Under the pieces are notes generated by a model that made no database searches, was not told where the DNA came from, and saw only the letters and a list, made by a program, of their open reading frames with translations. This document shows, in pieces, positions 51,049 through 62,100 of a DNA stretch of 64,000 nt; positions within the stretch are counted from its first letter, which is position 1; each line of letters opens with the position of its first letter. The DNA is taken from contig NZ_JASNRC010000001.1 of assembly GCF_030411995.1 (NCBI RefSeq), forward strand, positions 414,447 through 478,446, written 5' to 3'. A program made the position numbers and the translations under genes. Source of the stretch: Massilia sp. YIM B02769. GTDB lineage: Bacteria; Pseudomonadota; Gammaproteobacteria; Burkholderiales; Burkholderiaceae_D.

Positions 51049-53823
51049 TTACAGCGTTTTCAGCAACGCGCGCGCGTCCTCCAGCTGGGGGAAAGGACGG
51101 TTCTGGGCCAGCAGGGTTTCCAGTTCCTTGCGCGCGCCTTTCTTGTCGCCCGATTTATGCAGGCCGACCGCCAGGTGATAACGCAGTTCCGGCGCCGCCG
51201 GTGCGCCCGCCACCGCTTTTTGCAGCAGCGGCAAGCCGCGTTCGACGTTCCCCTGTTCCACCAGCATCCAGCCCAGCGTATCCATCACGGCGGCATTCGT
51301 CGACGCCACCTTGTAGGCCTGCTCGGCCGTCGCCAGGGCGCGCGGATCCTTTTCCTGCTGGTAGGCCCAGGCCAGGTTGTTCAGCGCCGGACCATTGTTG
51401 GCATCGCGCTTGACCAGGCCTTCCAGGATCGCGATCGCCGGCTTGAACTGCTTCTCGGCCATGTACGACTCGGCCAGGTACATCTGCACGCCGGCGTCGT
51501 TCGGATTCTGCTTGGCCCAGGCGGTGATGCGCGCCTGCGCTTCCTTGGCCTTGCCGGCCTTGCGCAGGGTTTCGGCGGTACGCATCATGATCGCGCCCGA
51601 CTTGGTGATCGCCTGCGCCTTGTCGTAGGCGGCCACGGCCAGGTCCGGCTTCTTCAGCGTCTGCTGCAGGTCGCCCTCGAGCAGGAAGCCGACCGGCGAC
51701 TTCGGGTTCTGCTGCTGCAGGTCGCGCGCCATCGCCAGCGCCTCGTCCTGGCGGCCGCGGCGCATGGCCAGTTCCACCTGGGCCACGCGCGCCTGCAGCA
51801 GGTCCGGCTGCAGGGCCACGGCGCGTTTCAGCGCTTCGGCGGCGGCGCCGTCGTTCTTCAGGCGCGACTGGGCGGCGGCCAGGCGCATCTGCGCCAGCGC
51901 CGACTTCGGCAGCATGCCGACCAGCTTGCTGTAGCTGTCGAGCGCGCCCTGGCCGTCGTCGTTGGCCAGCTGGGCCTGGCCGAGCAGGTCGAGCATGTCG
52001 GCGCTGGACGGGTTCGAGGCCTGGAACTTGCGGGCCAGGGTCAGCGCCTTTTTCTCCTGCTTGGTGCCGAGGTAGTGGGCGCCCAGCTTCAGCACGGCCG
52101 GGATCGCATCCGGGTTCTCGGCCTGCGCCTTTTCCAGCCAGGTGGTCGCTTCGTCGGGCTTTTGCTGCAGCATGGCGAGGTCGGCCAGGGCGGCCATGGC
52201 GCCGAAGTTCTTCTTGTCCTTTTCCAGGATGGTCTCGAAGTGCTTGCGGGCGGCGTCCGGCTTGTTCTCGCGCAGGTCGAGCTGGGCCAGGTTGGCGGCG
52301 GCCGGGAAGAAGGTCGGCTGCAACTGCAGCGCTTTCTCGAAGGCGGCGCGCGCGGCCGGCACATCGCCCTTGGCCAGGTGCACGGCGGCCTTCAGGTTCT
52401 GGGTCTGCGGATTGTCGGGCTGGGCCTGTTCCAGCTTCTCGGCGGCGGCCAGGGCCTTGTCGTAGTGCTTCAGGTTGAGTTCGGCCTGGACCAGGGCGGT
52501 CAGGGCGCGCGGCGACTTCGGATCGAGTTCGGCGGCGCGCTGCAGTTCGTTGATGGCCTGGACGCTGTCGCCCTGGCTCAGGCGCGACAGGCCGAGCGAG
52601 GTGTGGACCACGGCGGCGTCCGGCGCCAGCTTGGCCGCTTTTTCGAACAGGGCGGTGGCCTTGCCGAATTCGCGTGCCTGCATGTAGGACTCGCCGGCCA
52701 GGGCCAGCAGTTGCGGGTCGTTGGTGTTGTCGATGGCCGGGGCCAGGGTGGCGACCGCGTCGCCCGGCTGCGCTCCCTTGAGCAGGGCCTGGGCCAGCAG
52801 CTTGCGTGCGTACAGGTTGTTCGGATCGGCCGCCAGGTACTTGCGCAGGTGGCTCTCGGCCTGGCCGTTGGCGCCCAGGTTGAGTTCGACGGCGCCGGCC
52901 AGCAGGATGCTCGGCAGGTGTTCCGGCGCGCTCTTCAGGATTTTCTGCAGCGATTCGCGCGCGGCAGGGTACTTGCCTTCGGTGTAGTCGACCAGGGCCT
53001 GGACGTGGGTCACGGCCAAGCTGTTCGGCGAGGCCTTGCGCCCGGCTTCGATCTCGGCGCGCGCTTCGGCGTACTTGCCCTGCTCGATGCGGATATAGGC
53101 TTTCTCGACGTTCGCGTTGCGGTCGTTCGGACGCAGGGCCAGCACCTTGTCGAAGGCTTTCAGGGCTTCCTCGCCCTTGCCGGTGGCGCGCAGCATGCCG
53201 CCGCGGAACATCCAGACGTCGGGATTGTTCGCATCCTTGGTGATCGCCTCGGTGGCGTAGCGCTCGGCCGCCTCGGCATCGCGCTTGACCAGGGCATGGC
53301 GCGCCAGGCCGGTCAGGGCCGCGCCGTTGTTGGCTTGCAGGGCGATGGCCGCTTCATACGATTTCTTCGCGTCGTCCTGCTGGTTCTGGGCCAGCAGGGC
53401 ATCGCCGCGCAGGGCCAGCAGCGGCGCCGACTTGGCCACCAGCTCCGGCTTCAGTTCGTCCAGGGTTTCCTTGAACTTGCCCTGGAACTGCAGGGCACGC
53501 GCCAGTTCCGGCAGCACGCGCTCGGGCGCAGCGCCCAGGCTGGCGGCCTTGCGCAATTCCTTTTCGGCCGACACCGCATCGCCGGTCTCGACATACAGGG
53601 TGCCCAGCTGCAGGCGCGCTTCGACGTCTTCCGGGCTCTTCGCCACGGCATTCTTCAGCTGGATCAGGGCGGCCTTGGTGTCGCCCTTCTGCTGGTATTG
53701 CTTGGCTTCGGCCAGCAGGGTCGCGGTGGACTCGTCGCGGCTGCAACCGCCCAGGGCGCCCAGCAGGAGGGCGCTCGTCAGGGCGGCGGTGGTCAGGGTG
53801 ATCTTGGAGACTTTACGGGACAT
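51049..53823 (-). CDS. prsT: PrsT, TPR-repeat lipoprotein of the PEP-CTERM system
   Basis: 924 residues from ATG 53823 (MSRKVSKITL), with AGGAAC upstream. Lipobox LLLGALGGC, Cys27. Almost the whole mature protein is about 22-24 TPR repeats (e.g. GDTKAALIQLKNAVAKSPEDVEARLQLG). It corresponds to the TIGR02917 PrsT family that accompanies PrsK and PrsR, but here lies about 50 kb away from them. The TPR solenoid probably scaffolds export components in the periplasm. The open frame extends upstream to 53886 but lacks the signal peptide start there. Confidence 0.94.
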   Translation of the reverse strand: MSRKVSKITLTTAALTSALLLGALGGCSRDESTATLLAEAKQYQQKGDTKAALIQLKNAVAKSPEDVEARLQLGTLYVETGDAVSAEKELRKAASLGAAPERVLPELARALQFQGKFKETLDELKPELVAKSAPLLALRGDALLAQNQQDDAKKSYEAAIALQANNGAALTGLARHALVKRDAEAAERYATEAITKDANNPDVWMFRGGMLRATGKGEEALKAFDKVLALRPNDRNANVEKAYIRIEQGKYAEARAEIEAGRKASPNSLAVTHVQALVDYTEGKYPAARESLQKILKSAPEHLPSILLAGAVELNLGANGQAESHLRKYLAADPNNLYARKLLAQALLKGAQPGDAVATLAPAIDNTNDPQLLALAGESYMQAREFGKATALFEKAAKLAPDAAVVHTSLGLSRLSQGDSVQAINELQRAAELDPKSPRALTALVQAELNLKHYDKALAAAEKLEQAQPDNPQTQNLKAAVHLAKGDVPAARAAFEKALQLQPTFFPAAANLAQLDLRENKPDAARKHFETILEKDKKNFGAMAALADLAMLQQKPDEATTWLEKAQAENPDAIPAVLKLGAHYLGTKQEKKALTLARKFQASNPSSADMLDLLGQAQLANDDGQGALDSYSKLVGMLPKSALAQMRLAAAQSRLKNDGAAAEALKRAVALQPDLLQARVAQVELAMRRGRQDEALAMARDLQQQNPKSPVGFLLEGDLQQTLKKPDLAVAAYDKAQAITKSGAIMMRTAETLRKAGKAKEAQARITAWAKQNPNDAGVQMYLAESYMAEKQFKPAIAILEGLVKRDANNGPALNNLAWAYQQEKDPRALATAEQAYKVASTNAAVMDTLGWMLVEQGNVERGLPLLQKAVAGAPAAPELRYHLAVGLHKSGDKKGARKELETLLAQNRPFPQLEDARALLKTL

Positions 53824-54028
53824 GGGTTCCTCAAGGGTTGTGCGGGTGCCGTCCGAAAGGCGGGCGACGAGTTTCCTCACTAACAATAATACCTCAAGGA
53901 ATGGACTGTATCCCGCACAACTCCCGGACTATTTCATTGCTGTTGCATGCACGCGATTTCCCTCGAGAACGCTTTTCTCGGGAGAAAATTGGCATGTGGA
54001 AAAAGTATGTCCGCAGGGCTATTAAAAG
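53824..54028. other. PrsT promoter region with a small hairpin
   Basis: 205 bases, AT-richer than the genes. Positions 53962-53982 form CTCGAGAA/TTCTCGGG arms (8-bp stem with one G-T pair, loop CGCTT). No consensus promoter could be defined and no sigma-54 element was seen. Confidence 0.4.
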
Positions 54029-54340
54029 CTAGTCGGATTCGCCTTTGCGCAGGCGGCTGAGCAGGGCCTCGACATTCTCGCCCACTGGCAAACCATGGCG
54101 GCGCAGCAGCTGCACGTGCAGGACCATGTTTTCGAGTACCAGCTTGGCCGATACCGCCAGCAGGGTCATCAGGCGATCCTCGGTGCTGAAGTTTTCCATC
54201 GCGGCAGCCATCTCGCACAGGTGGCTGGCCACCAGTGCGCGCAGGTCTTCCTCGGCAAACGGCAGGTCGGCAAAGTCGATCGGGTCTTCCTGCTCGACTT
54301 CGCGCATCAGTTCGGCAAGTTGCTCGGGTTTGATCGGCAT
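54029..54340 (-). CDS. Small helical protein of unknown function
   Basis: 103 residues from ATG 54340 (MPIKPEQLAELMREV), preceded by GGAGG at 6-base spacing; ATG 54352 is in frame but overlaps that site. Acidic, probably all-helical (EEDLRALVASHLCEMAAAMENF, RLMTLLAVSAKLVLENMVLHVQLL), no signal or membrane segment. I do not recognise the family. It is divergent from the FAD monooxygenase pseudogene and shares a dyad in the promoter. Confidence 0.75.
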   Translation of the reverse strand: MPIKPEQLAELMREVEQEDPIDFADLPFAEEDLRALVASHLCEMAAAMENFSTEDRLMTLLAVSAKLVLENMVLHVQLLRRHGLPVGENVEALLSRLRKGESD

Positions 54341-54368
54341 GCCAGCCTCCATCGATTAGCGGTAGAGC

Positions 54369-54392
54369 CATTCTAGAACATCCACTAGAATG
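54369..54392. promoter_or_regulatory. 8-bp inverted repeat in the divergent promoter
   Basis: CATTCTAG-AACATCCA-CTAGAATG, perfect arms. It sits between the starts of the small helical gene (54340, minus) and the monooxygenase (54398, plus), a typical operator position. Binding protein unknown. Confidence 0.55.
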
Positions 54393-54397
54393 AACTG

Positions 54398-55597
54398 ATG
54401 ATGCCAAACGGAAACAAATTGGAAGTGGGAGTCATCGGCGCCGGAACCGCGGGGCTGGCCACGGCCATTGCCCTGGCGCGTGCCGGGCATGCGGTGACGG
54501 TGTTCGAGAAGCACCGCGCGCTGGCGCCGCTGGGCGCGGGCATCCTGATCCAGCCGCAAGGCATTGCCGCCCTCGATGCGCTGGGCGTCGGCGCCGCCTT
54601 CCATGCGGCCAGCGTGCCGGTGACGCGGCTGATCGGCACCTGCCACCGCAACTGGCGCATCGTCGACATCGACTACGGCCAAGGCGAGGCGCGTGGCGTC
54701 AGCCGCACGGCGCTGGCGCAGTTGCTGCTCGATGCGGCGCTGGGCCTTGGCGTGCAGCTGCGCTATGCCAGTCCGGTCGAGCGGGTGGTGGTGCATGGCG
54801 CGCAGGCGGCAGTCGTCACGCCCGATGCGGACCGGCGCTTCGACCTGGTGGTGATCGCCGATGGCGCCGCATCGACGCTGCCGGCCCAGGTCGGGCTGGC
54901 GGTGGCCTCGACGGTCTAAAAATGGGGCGCGCTGTGGGCCATGTTCGATGTGGCCGATTGGGCCGGGCAGGCCCTGCTCGAGCAGCGCTACGGCGGTACG
55001 CGCCAAATGTACGGGCTGATGCCGACTGCGCGCATTGACAACAAGCTGCGCCTGTCGATGTTCTGGAGCCTGCCTTGCAGCGACTATGCCGCCTGGCAGG
55101 CGCGTTCCATCGAGGGATGGAAGGACGAGTTGCTGGCCTTGTGGCCGGAGTCGACGCCCGTGGTCGAGCAAATCGTCGGTCACGATCAGTTTGCGTTGGC
55201 CACCTACCGCCATGCCCGCGCCAAACGCCTGGCCAGCGGGCCGGTGTGCGTGGTCGGCGATGCCGCGCATGCCATGAGTCCGCAGCTGGGCCTGGGTAGT
55301 ACGCTGGCGGTGCAGGATGCGCTGGCGCTGGCCAACGCGGTCGGCGCGCAGGGTGCGATTGAAGGCGGCGCGCTGTATTCGGACGAGCGCCTGTGCGCGG
55401 TGCGCAATTACCAGCTGTTCAGCAAGGCCCTGACGCCCTGCTTCCAGGCGAACGGCGGCGGCCTGTGGCGCGACCTGCTGTTCGGGCTGGGCCTGAAGCT
55501 GCCGGGCATCCCGCAGCTGATGGTGCGCAGCATCGCCGCGCCACCGCAGGCGAAAAAAATCCCCGCGCCGGCCGTGAACGCCTTGCGCGGGGATTGA
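54398..55597 (+). pseudogene. FAD-dependent monooxygenase interrupted by one stop codon
   Basis: Two consecutive pieces in one frame, 54398-54919 (173 residues) and 54941-55597 (218 residues). Piece 1 has the FAD Rossmann motif VGVIGAGTAGLATAIALARAG and VVIADGAAS; piece 2 has the second FAD motif VVGDAAHAMSPQLGLGSTLAVQDA. Between them TAA at 54917-54919 interrupts ...ASTV-stop-KWGALWAMFD. Relatives of the PHBH/salicylate hydroxylase group have a Tyr-x-WGALW string here, so a TAC to TAA change is the simplest cause. The remaining frame is intact, so inactivation is recent, or it is a base-calling error. Confidence 0.85.
55553..55595 (-). terminator. Intrinsic terminator of icmF inside the end of the monooxygenase gene
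   Basis: Reading the minus strand: AATCCCCGCGC (complement of 55585-55595), a 16-base loop, GCGCGGGGATT (complement of 55558-55568) and a U-run from 55557 to 55553. The 11-bp GC-rich stem lies within the last codons of the convergent gene, 20 bases beyond the icmF stop. Confidence 0.8.
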
Positions 55598-55614
55598 GCG
55601 GCGGGCCGCCGGGC

Positions 55615-58600
55615 TTACATGTTGCGGCGGTACTGCCCGCCCACTTCGAACAGCGCGGTGGTGATCTGGCCCAGCGAGCAGACGCGCACGGCGTCCATCA
55701 GCTTCTCGAACACGTTCTGGTTGTCGATCGCGGCCTGCTGCAGGGCGGCCAAGGCAGCCGGCGCCGCGCCGGCGTTACGGGCGTGGAAGGCGTCCAGGCG
55801 CGTGAGCTGCGACTGCTTCTCGTCGTCGGTGGAACGGGCCAGTTCGATCGTCGCCGGGGCTTCCGCGCCCTTCGGATTGCGGAAGGTGTTCACACCGATG
55901 ATCGGCAGCGAGCCGTCGTGCTTCTTGTGCTCGTACAGCATCGACTCTTCCTGGATCTTGCCGCGCTGGTAGCCGGTTTCCATCGCACCCAGCACGCCGC
56001 CGCGCTCGGCGATGCGCTCGAATTCCTGCAGCACGGCTTCTTCGACGAGATCCGTCAGTTCGTCCATGATGAAGGAACCCTGGTTCGGGTTCTCGTTCTT
56101 CGCCAGGCCCCATTCGCGGTTGATGATCAGCTGGATGGCGAGGGCACGCCGCACGGATTCGTCGGTCGGCGTGGTGATCGCCTCGTCGTAGGCGTTGGTG
56201 TGCAGCGAGTTGCAGTTGTCGTAGATCGCGATCAGCGCCTGCAAGGTCGTGCGGATGTCGTTGAAGTCGATCTCCTGCGCGTGCAGCGAACGGCCCGAGG
56301 TCTGGATGTGGTACTTCAGCTTTTGCGAGCGGTCGTTGGCGCCGTACTTGTCGCGCATCGATACGGCCCAGATGCGGCGCGCCACGCGGCCGAGCACCGT
56401 GTATTCCGGGTCCATGCCGTTCGAGAAGAAGAAGGACAGGTTCGGCGCGAAGTCGTCGATGTGCATGCCGCGCGCCAGGTAGGCTTCGACAAAGGTGAAG
56501 CCGTTCGACAGCGTGAACGCCAGCTGCGAGATCGGGTTCGCGCCGGCTTCGGCGATGTGGTAGCCCGAGATCGACACCGAGTAGAAGTTGCGCACCTGGT
56601 GGTGGACAAAATATTCCTGGATGTCGCCCATCACCTTCAGCGAGAACTCGGTGCTGAAGATGCAGGTGTTCTGGCCCTGGTCTTCCTTCAGGATGTCGGC
56701 CTGCACCGTGCCGCGCACGTTGGCCAGCACCCATTCCTTGATCTTCGCGGCTTCGTCGGCGGTCGGCTGGCGGCCGTTATTTTGAACGAACTTGTCGATC
56801 TGCTGGTCGATGGCGGTGTTCATGAACATCGCCAGGATGGTCGGGGCCGGGCCGTTGATGGTCATCGACACCGAGGTCGACGGGCTGCACAAATCGAAGC
56901 CGTCGTACAGCACCTTCATGTCGTCCAGGGTCGCGATCGAGACGCCCGAGTTGCCGACCTTGCCGTAGATGTCGGGGCGCAGTGCCGGGTCGGCGCCGTA
57001 CAGGGTGACCGAGTCGAAGGCGGTCGACAGGCGCTTCGCATCCATGCCGGTCGAGACCAGCTTGAAGCGCTTGTTGGTGCGGAAGGCGTCGCCTTCGCCG
57101 GCGAACATGCGGGTCGGGTCTTCGCCTTCGCGCTTGAAGGCGAACACACCGGCCGTGAAGGGGAAGGAGCCCGGCACGTTTTCCAGCATCAGGAAGCGCA
57201 GCACTTCGCCGTGGTCTTCGAAACGCGGCAGCGCGACCTTGCGGATGGTGGTGCCGGACAGGGTTTTCTGCACCAGTTTGGTGCGGATTTCCTTGTCGCG
57301 GATTTTAACGACGTAGTCGTCGCCGGCGTAGGCGGCCTGCATGTCGGGCCACATGTCGAGCAGCTTTTTCGCGTTGCCGTCCATGGCGTTCTCACGCTCG
57401 GTGATCAGGTCGTCCAGGACAAGGTTCGGCTGTGATTCGGCACGATTCGCCGCGGCCAGCATGCGCTTCGTTTCGCGCAGCTGCTGGCGCTCGCGGGCGA
57501 GTTTGACCTGCTTGGCCGTGTTCTTGTGGTAGCCGCGCACGGTGTCCGCGATCTCGGCCAGGTAGCGCGCGCGGGCGGGCGGCACGATCACGTTCTTGCC
57601 GCTCGAATGCTTCTGCTCTGGCGCCGCCAGTTTCGAGGCTTCGATCTTCAGGCCGAGTTCCGCCAGCTTCGGCAGCAGGCCGTGGTACAGGGCGGTGACG
57701 CCGTCGTCGTTGAAGCGCGAGGCCTGGGTGCCGAACACCGGCATCTGGTCCGGGCTTTGCATCCACAGTTCGCGGTTGCGCTGGTACTGCTTGGCGACGT
57801 CGCGCAGCGCATCCTGGGCGCCCTTGCGGTCGAACTTGTTGATGGCGATGAAGTCGGCGAAATCGAGCATGTCGATCTTTTCCAGCTGCGAGGCGGCGCC
57901 GAATTCCGGGGTCATCACGTACATCGAGGCGTCGACGTGCGGCACGATGGCGGCGTCGCCCTGGCCGATGCCCGAGGTTTCGACGATCACCAGGTCGAAG
58001 CCGGCGACTTTACATGCCGCGATCACGTCCGGCAGGGCGTGGGAGATTTCCGAACCCGCTTCGCGCGTGGCCAGCGAGCGCATGAACACGCGCGCCTGGC
58101 CATTCCATGGGTTGATGGCATTCATGCGGATGCGGTCGCCAAGCAGGGCGCCGCCCGACTTGCGGCGCGACGGGTCGATCGAGATCACCGCGATGTTCAG
58201 GCGGTCGTTCTGGTCGAGGCGGATGCGGCGGATCAGTTCATCGGTCAGCGAGGATTTGCCGGCGCCGCCGGTGCCGGTGATGCCCAGCGCAGGTACACGC
58301 AGGTTGTCGGCGGCTTCGACGATCCCCTTGCGCAGTTCCGGGTCGGCCTTGCCGTTTTCCAGGGCCGTGATCAGCTGGGCCAGCGGGCGGTGGCGTGCGG
58401 CGATGTCGCCCTGCTGGAGGGCGTCGATGCTGGTCGGCGCGTAGGGCGAGAGGTCGATGTCGCAGGCTTCGATCATCGAGCGGATCATGCCGACCAGGCC
58501 CATGCGCTGGCCGTCTTCCGGACTGAAGATGCGGGTCACGCCATAGGCATGCAGTTCGGCGATCTCGGACGGGACGATCACGCCGCCGCCGCCGCCGAAC

Positions 58601-58917
58601 ACCTTGATGTGGGCGCCGCCGCGCTGTTTGAGCAGATCGATCATGTACTTGAAGTACTCGACGTGGCCGCCCTGGTAGCTGGAGATGGCGATGCCTTGCA
58701 CGTCTTCGGCCAGGGCCGCGGTGACGACGTCGTCGACCGAGCGGTTGTGGCCGAGGTGGATGACCTCGACGCCGTTCGACTGCAGGATGCGGCGCATGAT
58801 GTTGATCGAGGCGTCGTGGCCGTCGAATAGGGAGGCGGCGGTGACGAAGCGCACCTTGTTGGCCAGTTTTGGCTGTTCAGGCAGGTCGAGCTTGGCGGCG
58901 GGGGTGATGTCGTTCAT
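55615..58917 (-). CDS. icmF: IcmF, fused isobutyryl-CoA mutase with GTPase chaperone domain
   Basis: 1100 residues. N-terminal B12-binding domain with axial His34 in DGHDASIN; middle MeaI-type G-protein domain with Walker A GTGGAGKS (215-222); large C-terminal mutase barrel (about 560-1100) with [23 protein letters not shown] and [18 protein letters not shown]. Converts isobutyryl-CoA to n-butyryl-CoA with adenosylcobalamin, linking branched-chain acid and fatty acid metabolism; the fused GTPase guards cofactor loading. A perfect 20-base palindrome stands 50 bases before the start. Confidence 0.95.
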   Translation of the reverse strand: MNDITPAAKLDLPEQPKLANKVRFVTAASLFDGHDASINIMRRILQSNGVEVIHLGHNRSVDDVVTAALAEDVQGIAISSYQGGHVEYFKYMIDLLKQRGGAHIKVFGGGGGVIVPSEIAELHAYGVTRIFSPEDGQRMGLVGMIRSMIEACDIDLSPYAPTSIDALQQGDIAARHRPLAQLITALENGKADPELRKGIVEAADNLRVPALGITGTGGAGKSSLTDELIRRIRLDQNDRLNIAVISIDPSRRKSGGALLGDRIRMNAINPWNGQARVFMRSLATREAGSEISHALPDVIAACKVAGFDLVIVETSGIGQGDAAIVPHVDASMYVMTPEFGAASQLEKIDMLDFADFIAINKFDRKGAQDALRDVAKQYQRNRELWMQSPDQMPVFGTQASRFNDDGVTALYHGLLPKLAELGLKIEASKLAAPEQKHSSGKNVIVPPARARYLAEIADTVRGYHKNTAKQVKLARERQQLRETKRMLAAANRAESQPNLVLDDLITERENAMDGNAKKLLDMWPDMQAAYAGDDYVVKIRDKEIRTKLVQKTLSGTTIRKVALPRFEDHGEVLRFLMLENVPGSFPFTAGVFAFKREGEDPTRMFAGEGDAFRTNKRFKLVSTGMDAKRLSTAFDSVTLYGADPALRPDIYGKVGNSGVSIATLDDMKVLYDGFDLCSPSTSVSMTINGPAPTILAMFMNTAIDQQIDKFVQNNGRQPTADEAAKIKEWVLANVRGTVQADILKEDQGQNTCIFSTEFSLKVMGDIQEYFVHHQVRNFYSVSISGYHIAEAGANPISQLAFTLSNGFTFVEAYLARGMHIDDFAPNLSFFFSNGMDPEYTVLGRVARRIWAVSMRDKYGANDRSQKLKYHIQTSGRSLHAQEIDFNDIRTTLQALIAIYDNCNSLHTNAYDEAITTPTDESVRRALAIQLIINREWGLAKNENPNQGSFIMDELTDLVEEAVLQEFERIAERGGVLGAMETGYQRGKIQEESMLYEHKKHDGSLPIIGVNTFRNPKGAEAPATIELARSTDDEKQSQLTRLDAFHARNAGAAPAALAALQQAAIDNQNVFEKLMDAVRVCSLGQITTALFEVGGQYRRNM

Positions 58918-58966
58918 GGTGTTCCTTCTGGAATCGGAAGCGGACAGGGTCGATTTGTACGGTATA

Positions 58967-58986
58967 TGACGTTAACGTTAACGTCA
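58967..58986. promoter_or_regulatory. 20-base palindromic operator upstream of icmF
   Basis: TGACGTTAACGTTAACGTCA, perfectly symmetrical and built from repeated ACGTTA units. It lies 50-69 bases upstream of the icmF start. It resembles, from memory, operators of branched-chain-acid regulators such as LiuR; the regulator itself is not in this window. Confidence 0.75.
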
Positions 58987-59065
58987 AGTTCGGGGTGTGG
59001 GGTTCGCGTGCGTGGTTGATGCGTTCGGCGATGGGGAGATGCCGCGAATGATCGACGGTGCCATA

Positions 59066-59133
59066 CCGCGTGGACTCGGGAGTCCACCCTACGGAGAATC
59101 GCTTTTGTAGGGTGGACACCTGTGTCCACGCGG
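59066..59133. repeat. Pair of inverted 27-base REP-like elements
   Basis: Copy 1 (59066-59092, minus) and copy 2 (59107-59133, plus) both read GTAGGGTGGAC-N6-GTCCACGCGG. Each forms its own hairpin; the six central bases differ (TCCCGA versus ACCTGT), yet both keep the stem paired. They lie between icmF and the oxidoreductase gene. No other copy was seen in the window. Confidence 0.85.
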
Positions 59134-59148
59134 TTAGGACATCAATAT

Positions 59149-62100
59149 TTACGCGGCGCGTTTTTTGATGTTGCCGCTGAGCAGCTCCGCCTTGCGCAGA
59201 CGGAAATTCTCGACCGCTTTTTCCTTCACGTGGCCAAAGCCGCGGATCTGTTCCGGCAGGCTGGCCAGCTCGACCGCGTCGGCATGGGAAGCAGCAGTCA
59301 GGGAAGGCAGCAGCGCCTCGATCATCTGGCGATATTCATTGACCAGCGCGCGCTCCATCTTGCGCTCGGCCGTGTAACCGAACACGTCGAACGCCCCGCC
59401 GCGCAGGCCTTTCAGTTTGGCCAGCAGCCTGAACGCGCCCAGCATCCAGCCACCGAATTCCTGCTTCACCAGCTCGCCCTTGGCGTTCTTCTTCGCGAAC
59501 ATCGGCGGCGCCAGGTTGAACTTCAGCTTCACGTCGCCCTCGAACTGCGACTTCACGCTTTCCAGGAAGCGGCCATCGGTGTACAGGCGCGCCACCTCAT
59601 ACTCGTCCTTGTAGGCCATCAGTTTGAAGTAGTACCTGGCCACGGCCATCGACAGCCGGTTGCCCATGCTGACCGCCGTTTCGGCGGCGCGCACGCGCTC
59701 GACCAGGTCCAGGTAGATGCCGGCATAGGCCGCATCCTGGTAGTCGGTAAGGAAGTCGACACGCTTCTTGATGACGTTGTCCAGGCTCTGCGGCATCTGC
59801 ACCAGCACCGCCTGGGTCGGCGTGGCGGTGCGCTCGACACGCTTGAAGTCGACCGCCGCGCGCCGGCCCCACAGGAAGCTCTTCTTGTTCGAAGCCACCG
59901 CCACGCCATTCAGCTCGATGGCGCGCATGAGCGAGGCTTCGGTGAGCGGAATGCGGCCCTTCTGCCAGGCGTAACCCATCAGGAACAGGTTGGTGGCGAT
60001 CGAGTCGCCCATCAGCGCGGTGGCGAGTTTGGTGGCATCGACGAAGTCGGCGCCGGAGGCTCCACCCACGGCTTCCACGATCAGGCCGCGCACGTCCTCG
60101 GCCGGGAACTGCCAGTCGGCGTTCTGGGCGAACGTACCGGTCGGCTGCTCGTGCAGATTGACGATGGCCAGCGTGCGGCCCGGACGCATCTTCGAGATCG
60201 CATCGGCGGCGCCGGTGGTGAGCATGTCGCAACCCAGCACCAGGTCGGCTTCGCCGGTGGCGATGCGCTGGGCGCGCAGGCGCTCCGGGGTGGCGGCGAT
60301 CTTCACGTGCGAGGTGACCGAACCGTTCTTCTGGCTCATGCCGGTCATGTCCAGCACCGAGGCGCCTTTCGCTTCCAGGTGGGCGGCCATGCCCATCAGG
60401 GCGCCGACGGTGATCACGCCGGTGCCGCCGATGCCGTTGATCAGGATGTTGTACGGGTGCTCGACCGATGGGAGCACAGGCTCGGGCAGCAGACCCCAGC
60501 CATCGTCATCGCCTTTGCCCGCGCCGGCCTTGCTCTTCTTCAGCGTGCCGCCTTCGACGGTGACGAAGCTCGGGCAGAAGCCCTTGGCGCAGGAATAGTC
60601 CTTGTTGCAGGACGACTGGTCGATCTGGCGCTTGCGGCCGAAGTCGGTTTCCTTCGGCAGGATCGAGACGCAGTTCGACTGGATGCCGCAGTCGCCGCAG
60701 CCTTCGCAGACGGCTTCGTTGATGACCATGCGCTTGGGCAGGTCGGGGAACTCGCCTTTCTTTCTGCGGCGGCGCTTCTCGGCGGCGCAGGTCTGGTCGT
60801 AGATGATGACCGACACGCCCGGCAAGTCGCGCAGTTCGCGCTGGATGTCGTCCATTTCCTTGCGGTCGTGCAGGGTGACGATGCCGGGCAGGCTTGATCT
60901 GTCGGCATAGCGCGACAGGTCTTCGGTGACCAGGGCGATGCGCTTCACGCCTTCGGCCGCCATCTGCTGGGCGATCATCGGCACCGAGGTCTGGCCGTCG
61001 ACCGGCTGGCCGCCGGTCATGGCCACCGCGTCGTTGTACAGGATTTTATAGGTGATGTTCACCTTGGCCGAGACGGCGGCACGCACGGCGAGATAGCCCG
61101 AGTGGAAATAGGTGCCGTCGCCCAGGTTCTGGAACACGTGCGGCACTTTCGAGAACGCTGCCTGGCCGATCCAGGGCGCGCCTTCGCCGCCCATGTGGGT
61201 GGTCAGCTTGTTCATCTCGGGGTAGATCGAGGTGGCCATCACGTGGCAGCCGATGCCGGCCAGCGCGAAGGAACCGTCGGGCACCTTGGTCGAGGTGTTG
61301 TGCGGGCAGCCAGAGCAATAAAACGCTGGGCGGAACGGCGTGCTGATCGCCTTTTGCAGCACCGCGTCTTTCGCATCGAGGAAGGCCAGGCGCGCGCGGA
61401 TCAGGTCGCGCGTGGTGTCGTCGGCGACCAGGCGCGCGATGCGGCCGGCGATCACGCGCGCCACCTGCGCCACCGAGAAGTCGGCTTTCGGCGGCAGCAG
61501 CCAGTCGCCGCGCGGCGCGACCCACTCGCCCTTGTCGTCGAACTTGCCGATGATGTGGGGACGCACGTCGTCGCGCCAGTTGTACAGCTGTTCCTTCAGC
61601 TGGTACTCGACGACCTGGCGCTTCTCTTCGACCACCAGGATTTCTTCCAGGCCCTGCGCGAATTCGCGCACGCCTTCCGGCTCCAGCGGCCAGATCATCG
61701 CCACCTTGAACAGGCGCAGGCCGACTTTCGCGGCCATGACTTCGTCGATGCCGAGTTCTTCCAGCGCTTCCAGCACGTCCAGATAGGATTTGCCGGACGC
61801 GATGATGCCGAGTTTGGCGTTCGGGCTGTCGATGGTGGTGTGGTTCAGCTTGTTTTCGCGGGCGTAGGCCAGGGCTGCGTAGATCTTATAGTCCTGCATC
61901 AGCGCTTCCTGGTTGCGCGCCTGCTGGCCCAGCGGGACTGACGACAACTTGGTATTCAGGCCGCCTTCGGGCATCACGAAGTCCTGCGGCAATTTGACCT
62001 GCACGCGGTGGGGGTTGGCGTCGACCGAGGCGCTCGATTCGACCGTGTCGGCCAGGGCCTTGAAGGCGACCGCGCAGCCCGAGAAGCGCGACATCGCCCA

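Noticed and set aside
51010-53883. 957-codon open frame on the plus strand opposite prsT
   Set aside because: It is the antisense shadow of the TPR gene: Gln/Arg/Gly-rich composition, no domains, and it arises from GC-rich codon bias. The minus strand encodes an obvious PrsT lipoprotein.
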